The notes beneath the pieces were generated by a model. The model did not search any database, was not told the DNA's origin, and was given only the letters and a program-made list of their open reading frames with translations. This document shows, one piece after another, positions 32,709 through 43,744 of a stretch of 64,000 bases of DNA. Positions within the stretch are counted from its first letter, which is position 1; each line of letters begins with the position of its first letter. This DNA is from Reticulitermes lucifugus. Its lineage: Eukaryota > Arthropoda > Insecta > Blattodea > Rhinotermitidae. The DNA is taken from positions 2,904 through 66,903 of the forward strand of contig JAKCWW010001105.1 of the NCBI GenBank assembly GCA_026260175.1. Direction: 5' to 3'. The translations under genes and the position numbers were made by a program.

Positions 32709-32964
32709 TTTTTCCAATGGCGCAACAGTCCCTAGTGGGCTAGGGACTCCTCATTGTCGAGGCTTCACGATTACATCCAGACACACCTCATTCAGTAGGA
32801 CTCCTGCGGACATGTGATCAGCCAGACGCAGAGGCCTCTACCTGACAATACACACCACTCACTAGAGACAGATATCCATGCCCCCGGTGGGATTCAAACC
32901 CACAATCACAGCAAGCGAGCGGCCGCAGACCCACATCTTAGACCGTGCGATCACTGGGATCGGT
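32709..32964 (-). repeat. SINE-A, full length, minus strand, with target duplication
   Basis: The head starts at 32,964 and the tail lies at 32,709-32,714. The flanks TTACATTTGTGTATAC (32,693-32,708) and TTACATTTATATAC (32,965-32,978) look like an aged target duplication. The insertion sits within about a dozen bases of the mariner 3' end. It lies 0.23 kb from the preceding SINE-A copy, in the opposite orientation. Confidence 0.88.
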
Positions 32965-32977
32965 TTACATTTATATA

Positions 32978-34255
32978 CGAGAGCTCATTCAAACGTTCCT
33001 GGACTGAGTCAATAATTAAATGTACCGGTACTTTTTTAAGTTATTGTAGTCCCTTTCAGTCATTCCATTCCAAGTTTAAGCAACGGGCAGAGCGTTTCTG
33101 CGACTGTTGAAAACACCGCTGGAATTGATTTTTACAGTCCTTTGTAGGACGGTCAGCAATTGTTTCTTAATTTTAGGAACAACCTGAAAACGACACCCCA
33201 GTAACTTCAGTTTCATTCTTGGAAACATGAAGAAATCACAGGGGCCAAATTAGACGAGTAAGGAAGGTGGGCATGTTTTAGAGGCCATAATTTGCTGCAT
33301 TGACAAAGCAGTGTGCTGTGGCATGTTGCATCAATCGGTCGTGTTTCCGCCATTCTTCCGGAAGTATTTTGTGGATTTATTTTCTTAGGCGTTACAAAAC
33401 CTCCCGTTAGTAAAGCGAGTTAAACTTTTGGTCTGGATAAAAATATCACGATAAAAAGGTCCTCATACTCAAAAAGATGTTCGGTCTGATTTTCCTCGCT
33501 TTCTTCGGACGAGGAAGAAACGGGCTTTGCCACTGAAAGGACTGCTGCCTTGTTGCTGGGTTGTAACAGTAAACCTAGGGTTTTCTCCTGTTTTGACTCT
33601 CCAGAGGAAATGCTGGTTGATTCTGAATTAATCCATCAGTTTTGGGCACACAAACATACGCTCTGCTTCTACACCTCGGTGAGCAACGGAGGCACAATCT
33701 TTGCGGTATTCCGTCACATGTTCACATCCTCCCTTAGAATTCCCTGCGTGTTTCACACAACATGCCAAACCTGTCAGTGATTTCCGAAATGGTACTTTGT
33801 CATTCTCCGTTGATGATCTTGCAAATTTTCTTGACGTTTTGTTCGGTGCGACATTTGGAGGGGGGGGGGGTCCGAAGGTTCAAAGTCTTCAACTGAAAAT
33901 TCCCCACATGTGAATCGATAGAGGTATTTAAAAGTCTGTGTTATTCTCATGGTATTTCCATCGAAAGACTTTATGAGCAATTCATGCGTTTCCGATGCAG
34001 TGTTTATTATTCTGAAGCAAAATCAAATACAAATTCTATGTTGTTTCAAAGTAACGATTAGAAAATCGCGAATGCCAATGCCACCTGTCAAACACAAAAA
34101 TGAACACTTGCTAAGAAGCAACGCAGAAGGCTATGGCTGCAAAACGCAATAGAATGACTTGAAATACAGCTATAATGCAGCACCTCTTGGCAGAAAGCTT
34201 TACTACTAGTTGCCAATCCTAGCGGTAAGTTCCGAAAATTTTTAATACACCATCA
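32978..34255 (-). mobile_element. mariner element, near full length, decayed
   Basis: This is a Tc1/mariner DNA transposon read on the minus strand. TA dinucleotides flank it at 32,976-32,977 and 34,256-34,257. The right end on the + strand, CGAGAGCTCATTCAAACG, and the complementary left end, TGATGGTGTATTAAAAATT, are imperfect inverted repeats. The transposase is recognisable throughout. TASETHELLIKSFDGNT (about 33,955-34,010) is in the N-terminal DNA-binding region. FSVEDFEPSD is the remnant of the SVEDxxRSGRPS linker. QWQSPFLPRPKKARK (33,490-33,540) lies in the catalytic domain, and CDFFMFPRMKLKLLG (33,196-33,246) lies after the third catalytic aspartate. The length of 1,278 bp is normal for the family (about 1.3 kb). 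At least five frame changes or stops mean it is inactive. A G10 run at about 33,859-33,868 is one probable indel site. Confidence 0.9.
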
Positions 34256-34257
34256 TA

Positions 34258-34945
34258 CTTGAGACCAAATACCACGTCCCATTGAACGTCGCAGTCTAGC
34301 GGCTAGCATTTCTACTTCATACTTAGAAGATCTGGGTTTCATATCTTCGTTCAATGACTGGCTATCCGGAGAAATCCTCTGTGGTTTTTCAGAGTACCTT
34401 CGGAAAAACTCCATGACAATACGGTATCTCAAAATTATTGCAAACATGTCAAGCTTCAGTTTTTTATTTTCTGATGGGTTCTGGTCGCCACAGACAGATA
34501 GATATATCTCCTTTTATTATGACTATTATTATTACATGTACACGCATATACACAAGATAACCTGGGCTACTGATAGAAACCATTAAATATACATAAAGTA
34601 ACAAATTCCTTTCTCTTTCTGCTTTAGTAACGCCCCAGAAGCCAGCAGTATTATGCTCTGAATTTCAAAATACCGTTTTACAGCACGTTAATTATTCCGA
34701 GTCTCTTCAAGATGCTAAATCTACATCTGACGTCTTTCTTCCTGCGCCTGACCACATGGACAATAATATAATCTAAACTTAGACCAGGGCAATATCCTGC
34801 TGCAGCTTCGGGGATGTCCCACTAAAACCTTCATCTTTATATTCTTCAAATACTGTCTCCCTCTTTATTTTTGCTGTTATTTATTTAAAGACACTCTCAG
34901 TATCTCAGAGTGTACAGCGTCGATGTTACGGTGATGGGTGAGTGA
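34258..34945. other. no recognised feature
   Basis: AT-rich spacer. I see no assignable repeat or coding motif. Confidence 0.5.
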
Positions 34946-34949
34946 CAAA

Positions 34950-35260
34950 CTGGAAGAAGTCGTCGTGGCCTAATCAGGGTACTGTAGCGGCAAAGGTCTG
35001 GATTGATCCTTAGGGCACTACACCAGCGTTGTACCAACTGCAAATGTCACATAATATGGAATGATATCAGAAGAGATGAGAAGGGCTGAGTAGGTATGGA
35101 TTCTTATTAGGAGTTTGTGGTTTATTATAACATTATTCGCCTGGCGGGGCTCAGGAAAACCACGAGAAACCTCTGACAGGATAACTGGAGTTCAGCATTT
35201 CCCAAATATAAAGCAGGGCTGCTATCCACTCGACAGCGACGTTTGATGTAACGAAGTGGC
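34950..35260. repeat. possible tRNA-like SINE, unnamed family
   Basis: GTCGTGGCCTAATCAGGGTA opens the region. It closes with a head-like CGAGTGGATAGCAGCCCTG when read on the minus strand. GCCTGGCGGGGCTCAGGAAA is a typical SINE-body string. The evidence is weak. Confidence 0.3.
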
Positions 35261-35529
35261 TGGTAGCTGTTATTCAAGTATAATCCCAATGTAATAAACA
35301 AAACAAGTCAGATAGACAGATGTCCCTAGATTTTGACAAGAATTCGGGTTTTGGGCACCTTATAAATATTATAATCTTATAGACCTACCACTTTACCAAA
35401 CTGTTTGGTTTATTCATCTCCCTTCCGCAGATGTTCTTTTGTGATTTATTTACGACGCTGTTGGTAAGTCAGACTAGCGTCGAAAGTCATGGTGATTCAT
35501 CAGTGATATATCGGAAAGGATCTAGAACA

Positions 35530-35705
35530 AAGCCGCCGTGGTCTCATCGAAGTACTATCCCGGAATTCGCTCGAAGGACTGAAAAGGTCCATGAAATACA
35601 TCAATAAGTACAGCCGGAACCCTGGTATATATATTCGAAGCGCGTACTTTCAGAACAATATATGTCTAGAGTCTTAACACTATACCAACCTGCTTTGTAT
35701 GTTCC
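35530..35705 (-). repeat. possible tRNA-like SINE, unnamed family
   Basis: Minus strand: GGTTGGTATAGTGTTAAGAC (A-box-like), then GCGCTTCGAATATA (B-box-like) about 35 bases later. The low end carries GCCGCCGTGGTCTCATCG. Confidence 0.35.
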
Positions 35706-35709
35706 TCTT

Positions 35710-36455
35710 TTATTGTCTCCATGCATGTTACAAATAGGCGCCTATTGAGCGACGACATCAATGAAAGTGTTATATCTTTTCAACCTAGAGCAAATGGATG
35801 AATTGGAAGGCCAGAGAAAGCCATGACAAAGAAACCAAGTGCTACAGAACACGACAAAGAAACTGCAGACATTCCACGACATTGATATCTTTGTTTAAAT
35901 ACTAGGACCTGCCGAAAGAATGAGGGATGAAGTGTGAAAAAAGGAGGGATGAGAAGAATGGAAACAAAATACACGATACTGTGTTGAACTCAGAAACGAT
36001 GTAGGCGACATTGTTTGTTCTTTTATTTTCAACCAAACATCGCATTCCTCCCAGTGTTCGAGCAACACACAATTTCTTACTGTCTTTCTTTTACTACTTG
36101 TTGATTCAAGGGATTCCTTTGTTTTTTGGAAGGGAAACACTTTGGGAATTACTGCCAGAATGCTTCAGCACTTTCAGTGACGGACCGAATGAATGGGTGG
36201 ATGGATGAAGTCGCGGGAAACAAGGAATGAACACATATATTTCCCTGAGGACAGCTATTAGAGCACTTGGTTAGCCTAGCAGATGTAGCAGAGAGGGAGG
36301 GAGAGAGATGGAGAGGAGAAATTTTTCAAATAATTGTTTTGGTAAAGTAATAGAGGGGATAAATTGAAACAGGTTGGAAATCGCGAAAATACCAAAAAAG
36401 TTATGTGTTTGAAACATGAAATTCATGAATATAATACAATATAAAAATTACATTC
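35710..36455. other. no recognised feature
   Basis: Short overlapping frames only. A purine-rich GGGAGGGAGAGAG stretch lies near 36,295. Confidence 0.5.
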
Positions 36456-36462
36456 CTATACA

Positions 36463-36648
36463 TCACAGAGAACACATCCCTTCTCCATTACAGAGAACAA
36501 TCTGTTAAGCTGCTTAGCGAAAAAATGTATGTTTATTGTGAGAATTATAGGAAACAGAAAAGTAAAATATGTGGGTAAAATCCAATGTTCTTGAATGTTA
36601 AAGAAAGCGGTACCCATACAATAACCACTTTATATTAAATTGTTACGA
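36463..36648 (+). repeat. R1 dispersed repeat, well preserved
   Basis: CACAGAGAACACATCCCTTC, TCTCCATTACAGAGAACAA, GTTTATTGTGAGAATTATAG, GAATGTTAAAGAAAGCGGTA and CAATAACCACTTTATATT. It covers the whole R1 length. Confidence 0.72.
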
Positions 36649-36649
36649 T

Positions 36650-37475
36650 ATTAGTAAATACTCGTTTTTTATTTTTGATAGAAATTTGGAGTTTTATATA
36701 AAGACAGAATCGTATAAAATATAACGGATAAGAAACGACAAAAAATTGGTAACGATAATAAAATTGAAATATTTTATGTTTCTCCTTATAAATATATAAA
36801 TACTTTTATGTGAATTTGATAACCTACTTTAATATTGGTTGGAACAGCATATCAAAGTAATTTTCATTATAGGGTTTAAGTAGGCAATGAGTAATTAATA
36901 GGAGGTGGCTGAACTGTTACTGCTACACACGTACGATAACGGCTGTTGCAAAGAAAACCAGATGGGCTTTGTTTTTCACCCATCGGCACCGTGTGTTTGT
37001 AAACAAGATTCTTTAAAGTCCTAACGTTTACACTGAGTAAAGTGTAGTATTGCGTTCTTCTGCGCTACGAAACCGCGTATTCTCGCAGAATTGTGCCAAA
37101 TGTTTGAAGCAAGATACTTCTTACTCCATGGTAGGAAATGGAGGCGGTAAATTTCTTAAGAAACGTATTGCCATCTACCGGACTAGAGGACCTTATGACA
37201 CAGGAAACCATAATACAGGCCTAACTCTAGATCTATATTTATATTACTTTTTTTTTTAAATTAAAGACCGTCTGTGTAAAACCTAGACCAAATTAAAATT
37301 AACACGGACAGAAGTATTAAATAGTCCTACCATCCGAATATTGATATGGACCCGACTGATCTCACTTATTGCCTGTCGCTCATCCACAGTCTAGATATTT
37401 AAACGTAATTATTCATTCTTGCGTCAATATTATTCAGACCCATCAGTCCACGAAAATATCTAAGTAAACTAACAA
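36650..37475. other. no recognised feature
   Basis: Very AT-rich at 36,650-36,850. I see no assignable element. Confidence 0.5.
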
Positions 37476-37479
37476 ACTG

Positions 37480-38497
37480 ACTATTCAAACTAAACGTAAC
37501 TGATTAACAAACCAACCAACCAACCAACTAACCAAACCAACCAACCAATCAACTAACTAAGCTAAGTAAAGAAGTTATTAAACGGAACTAAGTAACTAAC
37601 TAACTACGTTCATAGAGCACAGTCCATCTTGAGCAGTTCCTCAGATAACAAAAAAATTCTCCGCATTTTATGGAACCCGAAGTTTTAACTCCGCTTTCAC
37701 AACAGCTTCCATTTTTCTCTACCCTGAAAGAGGTCAATCCAGTCTAAGTTCTCCCATCCTATTCTTAAAGATACATATTAATATTATTTCCCCTTTACGA
37801 TTAGATTTTCTGAGTGGACCATTTCCGTCACATTTCGCTACCAAAAGCCTGTATGCACCTGTTCACTACCACACACGCGCCACATGCCCCGGCTACCATA
37901 TTCTTCTTCTTTTTATTAACCCGTCAATATTTGAGAAAGAATACAGATCATGAAGCTCCTCAATGTTCAGTTTCCTCCTCTCCCTTCTCAATTCCTCCCT
38001 CATAGGCCCGAATATCTTCATCAGCACCTATTCTCGAAGACCCACAGCGTACGTTCTTCTCTCAGCGCGAGAGAACAAGTTTCACACCCAGATGAAACAA
38101 TAGGCAAAGTTATAGTTCTGTATATTTTTTATATTTTTATTTTTAGATAGCCAAGCGGAACACAAAGTTGTCTGGATCGAATGGTAGCAGGCATTACATA
38201 GGTTAATTTGCTCTTAATTTATTCGTGAATGCAATTACAATGTTTTATATTTGTCCCCAAATATTTGAAATTTCCCAAATTCTTAAAGAATTTATTACAT
38301 TCCTGTAACTTGTAAATTTATTCTTCATTTCGTCCACGAGACATGTGCATTTACTTAGTTTTCTCAGCATTTACTTCTAGATCAGTCTCCAAGTTAGTAG
38401 CTAAAAAACGCCTGTGATTTTATTTATAGTAAGCCTATACATGTTATTGTTTAATAAACTCTCATCATTAGCATAAACAGGGAGCTGATATTCATTC
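37480..38497 (-). mobile_element. LINE-1, longest copy, minus strand
   Basis: This is the polymerase C-terminal half and 3' end of a non-LTR retrotransposon. Read on the minus strand from 38,497, VYANDESLL covers the reverse transcriptase catalytic loop (family YADD; the first aspartate is asparagine here). GNFKYLGTNI at about 38,241-38,277 is the conserved block after the active site. An NIQNYNF/GCE region follows near 38,120, then remnants of the FEN..IFG and HNEELH blocks near 37,950-38,060. The element ends in a simple tail of GTTA/GTTG units, seen on the + strand as AACCAACCAACC at 37,506-37,605. Many stops and frame changes are present. At the high end it abuts LINE-2 directly. Confidence 0.85.
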
Positions 38498-38499
38498 AT

Positions 38500-38870
38500 T
38501 CTGTAGTCTGTCTTACGACAGGTCCGTAGCCTCTTCAAAAGCGAGTTCTCNNNNNNNNNNNNNNNNNNNNNNNNNNNNNNNNNNNNNNNNNNNNNNNNNN
38601 NNNNNNNNNNNNNNNNNNNNNNNNNNNNNNNNNNNNNNNNNNNNNNNNNNNNNNNNNNNNNNNNNNNNNNNNNNNNNNNNNNNNNNNNNNNNNNNNNNNN
38701 NNNNNNNNNNNNNNNNNNNNNAGTTAGCCTTTCTTATTTTTATTGTATGTAGGATATTCCTCTCCTCCTTGACTCTGTGTAATATTTCTTCAATTCTCAC
38801 ACGATCGGTCCAACTGATCTCCATTCTTCTCCAGTACCACATTTTCCTAATGGTATATTACAAAGCAAGG
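38500..38870 (-). mobile_element. LINE-2 3' end with assembly gap
   Basis: This is the C-terminus of a second non-LTR polymerase on the minus strand. ISWTDRVRIEEILHRVKEE is encoded just above the gap (38,740-38,830), and GYGPVVRQTTE plus the stop just below it (38,505-38,545). I recall both strings as adjacent parts of one insect LINE protein family, often mis-annotated as a craniofacial development protein 2-like endonuclease/polymerase. The 57 codons hidden by the gap fit the roughly 60 residues normally between these blocks. A stop lies within the terminal block, so this copy is dead. Confidence 0.8.
38551..38721. other. assembly gap, 171 N
   Basis: Unknown bases. The gap lies wholly inside the LINE-2 3' end, which is probably why it failed to assemble. 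Any open frame running through it is an artefact. Confidence 0.99.
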
Positions 38871-39076
38871 CTGAAATGCGATGGTGACAAAGTGTCTGCT
38901 TTTTTTAAGTAATTCTTAACAGGAAGCGTAGCAGACAAATGCTTGAGCACGCGGAATTTACTGCAGGTTTCGTTTAGAATACCGAACTGTTTTCATAGGG
39001 ATACCAGGCACAATGACAATGCCATATAAGACCGCCCTCCTAACTAAATCACGGGGTTTCTTAATGCCTAAAAATA

Positions 39077-39515
39077 CGAGGCGCGCCCAGCAAGTAAGAA
39101 CCGATGGCATTGAGCTGCCGGACAGGTGACGCGCGCACTTGCTGTGGAGGTCACTCGTCTTCTATATGTCACGAGGAACACGTGTATTGCGTAGTACGGT
39201 ATCATATTCCCCTCTCCTTCATTAGCTCTAGTCGTTAAAGATGAACACGAAAATGAAAAAGCCGTTACCGGTGAAATGCAATCGGCGATACGATTTTTAA
39301 ACGCTAGAAATATAATGCAGCCGAAAGTAACAGGCAGATGGCTGGAGTGTATGGGTACGGTGCAATGAATGAAGGAAATGTGAGGAAATGGTGTCGGTTG
39401 TTCAAAGAAGGCAGGACTAATGTGCACGACGCGGAACGAAGTGGGCGCCCGTCTGGTCACGGATGATTTGGAAGAAAAAGTGAATGCAAAACTTCTCGAA
39501 AACAGGCGATCCTTA
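39077..39515 (+). mobile_element. mariner 5' fragment
   Basis: A TA at 39,075-39,076 is followed by CGAGGCGCGCCCAGCAAGTA, a mariner-type inverted end. About 160 bases later the transposase N-terminus is encoded. MQPKVTGRWLECMG is followed, in another frame, by MNEGNVRKWCRLFKEGRT and the linker RSGRPS. VTDDLEEKVNAKLLENRRS comes next. The catalytic domain is absent: at about 39,515 the sequence switches to LINE-2 on the other strand. It belongs to a different mariner subfamily from the 33-kb element, judging by its ends and linker. It has at least two frame changes. Confidence 0.88.
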
Positions 39516-39720
39516 GAGAAGTATCTGAACACCCTCTCTAATTCCTTGTAGGATTTGTACTTTGAGTTACGATATTTACCATCCGCTGGGACATGAGCAT
39601 TCAGAACAATATCACACCGACGACCTCTTAACACTATGAACGACAATCTGTCACTGGAAAAGTCTACTCTCTTAACTGCTGATAGGATTCTGTTATCTGC
39701 AAATAATCCTGTCCGTAAAT
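39510..39720 (-). mobile_element. LINE-2 endonuclease fragment
   Basis: The minus strand reads NRILSAVKRVDFSSDRLSF and then the IVLRGRRCDIVLNAHVP block, followed by YKELERVF. This is the middle of the apurinic-type endonuclease domain that nicks target DNA in LINE-2 relatives. It is the same family as the 38.5-38.9 kb piece and the same strand, with the mariner fragment between them. The intervening 2 kb or more of a complete element is missing. Open frames crossing 39,515 are chimeras of LINE-2 and antisense mariner. Confidence 0.85.
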
Positions 39721-39724
39721 GACG

Positions 39725-40550
39725 ACGTTTCTTTCCTTTCCCTCAGTGCCCCCCTTGTTTCATCTGACCTCATGTAATCTCACTAAATATAATCTTGTAT
39801 TTGCCAGTTCTCGCCACTGTCTTCAGTTACTGTGGCCTACAGAGAATCGTCATATTCCAATTCACAAACCTAATGTCAATTTCTGTTGCTTACCCAAGAC
39901 AAATATAAAACACATAAAACCTTACATTGCCATATTAAGTGTTGATTATTTAGTAATTCATTATTAGCAATATCGAAAAATTTCAACAGTTGTAAATGTA
40001 TGAGTAAAACAAAAGTTGAGATTAGGCAGTTGTGAAACACGGCAAAGATGTTCCGTGTGTCCCACCAAGCAGTCAGCGATTACTATAGAAATTCCATTGC
40101 TTTGTTATTTTTAGGGATTTTAGAGAGGAGACGCTCAGACGAATTTAGAACTTCCCCATGTAGCAGCTTACTACAGAGGGCGTTAGCCCACCAGCAAATC
40201 AGAATGACACATTTCATAAAGCAAGTTCTCCTTTCATTTAAAATTAACCCTTTGTGGGTGGATTCCGCGTAAATAATGTAAAAGCTCCGTTCCTACACCG
40301 CATACCGCATAATAAACACTCTGTATCATCATTGTAAAAAGAAACCGATTAATTCTGTTTAAAGAAACGGAATTGGAAGGGTCAAAAACAAAGGTAAATT
40401 TGCCCTGTATGAGACTAAGTATCATTTCCTTAAGATGTGTGGAGGACTGGAGGTATATTTCTATGCATTTCTGACGTCTAAAATATATTCTACAGAAGTT
40501 GGTTTGAGCTTCATGCTCCGGTCATTTTACTCCAGGGGAAAACCGCCATT
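39725..40550. other. no recognised feature
   Basis: AT-rich. Short frames only. Confidence 0.5.
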
Positions 40551-40552
40551 AC

Positions 40553-40628
40553 AGGTTGTATTGGTATGGACCATGGGTCGATCAGTCCGTAGTCTAATCA
40601 CTATAGTGACTTAGCTACCCCGGCTCCC
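40553..40628 (-). repeat. SINE-C head fragment
   Basis: Minus strand: GCCGGGGTAGCTAAGTCACT followed by GACTGATCGACCCATGG. It resembles the SINE-C head region; the body is absent. Confidence 0.4.
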
Positions 40629-40894
40629 ACACAGGAAGTGATGTACTCCATAATGTAGTACACATTTTCAGAGGCATTTTTGCAGTACATTAGATTTATT
40701 GCTATATCTTTATTTATTTATAGCCTTCAGTAAAACTACCTTTGTTATGGGTCAATAATAGTACCATTAAAATTTGAATTACACGACTTTTTCTGAATGT
40801 CTCCAACATCAAATTAAAAAAAATCCTATCCAAATATCTAGGCGCGGAAAGGCGACTTCTGTGTAAGGAATAACTTTTTAATTTGCAAAGATAC

Positions 40895-41025
40895 CTTAAC
40901 ATTAGCTGTTTATTGTGAAAATATTATCAACGGCATAAACACATTGTGTGAACTAAATGAAAAATCCTTTTTATATCACAAACGTAGTATACATAGTTAC
41001 CACTATGTTTTAAGTAGTTAAAGAC
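40895..41025 (+). repeat. R1 dispersed repeat, right part
   Basis: TTAGCTGTTTATTGTGAAAA, ACACATTGTGTGAAC, GTAGTATACATAGTTACCAC and TATGTTTTAAGTAGTTAA match R1. Confidence 0.6.
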
Positions 41026-41029
41026 GGAT

Positions 41030-43435
41030 TGTTTCGGGATGTAGATCCTGCACACGTCTACAGTGAAATATTATAATAATAAAAGAGTAAAAACTCTCGT
41101 TTTTTGGCCAAGAGAAGGCACTTCCGGTTTCTATGAGAGAAATGAACTCCGACAGAGCTCTGGAATGTCATTCATTAACCCAGTATGAGACACTGCTGAG
41201 CTCCTGGCACCGTCTCCTGTTTGACACAAAAAATACAACGGAACACAAGATGTCATTTCTTCGCGGACTGCCAGTTATTTCCATTCTTTTCTAGCAAAGA
41301 ACAAGTTAATTTCGAGGGAAGTGAAAAACAGAGCCATACATATTAGGATAATTTATTTACTGAGTAGCAGAAGTATCTGTTCTTCGTCCGGAATACTTTT
41401 TCCTTTGTCAGTATAACAATAGAATAGCTAAAAACTTAAAGAAAGATAAATATTTAAGAGAAGAAATTAAGGTTTCCTCAGGTAATTAAATATTGGGAAT
41501 AAGGATTCTCATCACGTCCAAAAGTTCTGCTGCAATAACTGCTTTAACAGACATGGTTACCATGTATGCTGGCAAAATGAGGAGTAAAGAACATAATAAT
41601 TTTGGGTGTTCCGTATTCGGTCCGCTTCGAAAAAGAGCAAATTGACACTTACAGTTATATAATGTGTACATATACATAAGATATACATATAGCCTACATA
41701 TGCACATACATATATTTAAAAATCCTTTCAATGTTAGAGAATAAGTAGCATCAGATATTAAAATCAGTGGACAACAAACTGAAAAATATTAACATCTCGG
41801 AATTTACCTGGATAAACTGAACAAAACAATGTAAAATTTAGGACAACCCTTGTTCAGGCTGGGATTTGAAAATGGGATTCCAAATTACGAAGGGTTAGAG
41901 CTAATTACTGCTACAATTATTGGTATGAGGATACATGTTTCTGGAACAGACCATGAAGGCTTGGACTGGTTTCATAAGAATCAGGATAGTGTCCAATGGT
42001 GGCCTCTTGCGGATACGAAAATGAACCTGCAGACCGAAGAAGAAGAGGGGAATTTCTTCACCATTTAAATGATTATCAATTTCTCAAGGAGTATATCCCA
42101 CCATGGAGTAAGTTACGTACGAACTGTAGTTACAGATGGTGTGGACATTTTTGTTGAACTTTCGTATGGGAAGATTTTTCTGACAGTGGATCTCATCTCC
42201 ATCACACAATCCTCCCATTTAATTTCGTTACTACAGATCTACGCAAGCCTGTCTCTTCTGTATCCTTAGAGTTTTCACAGCCCTTCTTCCTTCATACCTT
42301 CTTCCAAGAAAAAGAAAATGGTGAAGAGAGAGGGAGATGTTCTGAAGAAAAACGGTAATGAGAAATTGGAAAATCGAAAAGTAGTTAGGAGGATATGTAC
42401 TGTATATGCAGCGCCATTCCTTCCGAATTAGTGCAGTAATGGACTAAGAGACTTCTTGAAAATGCGTGAAGAAATCTTAAAATAAAAATACAGCTTATTT
42501 AAAATCTGGGCTTTCTGACACCAGTGAAGATTCAAATTATGGTCTTCTGAATTTTGACACCAAACAGCCCGGTCGGTAAGATTAAAATATTGACTCCATC
42601 TTCAGGTTATAATTTAACACTACACAGAACATTCGAAATATACCGAATCAGAAAAAATGATAATTATAATTTTAGGGGCTACATTGAATTTCATAATTTA
42701 CCGTGAATATTTTTACGGCCTACAGATACACTAAAATATAACTGGTGCCTAGTAATTTCCACAATTAAGTGCTTGTTGTTATTTAGTTCTATAATTGCTG
42801 TTACACCTTTCTCTTTTCAAAGCTTTGATTAAGAGTTCCATGAAGTTACAAATTTAGCAGCTGTTCTGCATGGGTGGGAAAAGAGGTGTCTTATATTAAT
42901 ACAGTATTATTAATTGCTAGTATTTAAAAACAAGTGCTGAAGAACGTATCTGAACATTGTACCAAGAATTAAGTAGGAAATTTAGAATGTCACATATCGA
43001 GGAAATTTGTGATTTAGGCCTAGAATTTACAGGTCGCTTCGGGTAGTGAAAGGTAGTAAGTTATGATAGTTAGTGCACAGCGCTAGAGTGTGTACCAAAG
43101 AATGTGTAGAGAGTTTTGTTTGTAAACTCTTTGTATAACGTGTACTTTCAAGACCGAGAAAGGGCTGAGATTCTGACGTAAAGATAGACCTTTAGGAGAT
43201 AAGAGGAGACGCTAGGAGCTAGAACTGGTTTGATGTTATGTCCAATGGAAGGTTTTGACATTCGTGGTGCTGAACCTTCTACTTCTGCTAAGAGAGTTAA
43301 TTACGTAAAATTCTTCGACAAAGCAAATATTTGTTTTCCGACATTTTACAATAACTCTGGCATTGCAGAGCAGTGCTTTATGCAAGCACTCCGTTACAAT
43401 AAGGCATACGTCAGAACAAACATGATACAATATTA
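41030..43435. other. no recognised feature
   Basis: These 2.4 kb are AT-rich. Frames such as 41,850-42,068 and 43,230-43,436 have ordinary composition and no motif. Confidence 0.5.
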
Positions 43436-43439
43436 GTTA

Positions 43440-43740
43440 AACTATCTTAGACTGACGACAGTGCCAGGTGCTTCAAGTAAACCAGCGTTTCAGGAACCCA
43501 TTCCGTCTCCATCATCAGGGGTAGAAATACTTCAATATCCAGCTTCCAAAATATTGTACCTGCACAAGGCATGCCTTATGAATATTAAGTCATCAGAACA
43601 CTGATAATGAAGACGCAGTCGGTCACTGAGGAATTCCTTTACTTGAACCACTTGATGCGGCTGTCAGACCAAGGCAATTTTATTGAACTTTCTCGCTGTC
43701 AAAGCTTCAAGACAGATAGCGCATCAATCTTATCATAAAT
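43440..43740. repeat. decayed relative of the 46.5-kb palindrome
   Basis: CCACTTGATGCGGCTGTCAG, then GGCAATTTTATTGAAC and CTCGCTGTCAAAGCTTC, correspond to CCACCTGACGTGGCTGCTAA, then AATATTTTATTGATTT and GTCGCTGCGAAAGCTTT after the 46.5-kb palindrome. The left part has CCAGCGTTTCAGGAACCC and ATCATCAGGGG, matching the inverted arm. It is much more diverged. Confidence 0.55.
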
Positions 43741-43744
43741 GTAG

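Noticed and set aside
38513-38842. 109-codon frame across the N run
   Set aside because: About half of it is unknown bases. The real content is two LINE-2 blocks in different frames.
39068-39646. 192-codon minus-strand open frame, the longest fully sequenced one
   Set aside because: Only its first part is LINE-2 endonuclease. The rest is antisense mariner, so it is a chimera of two elements.
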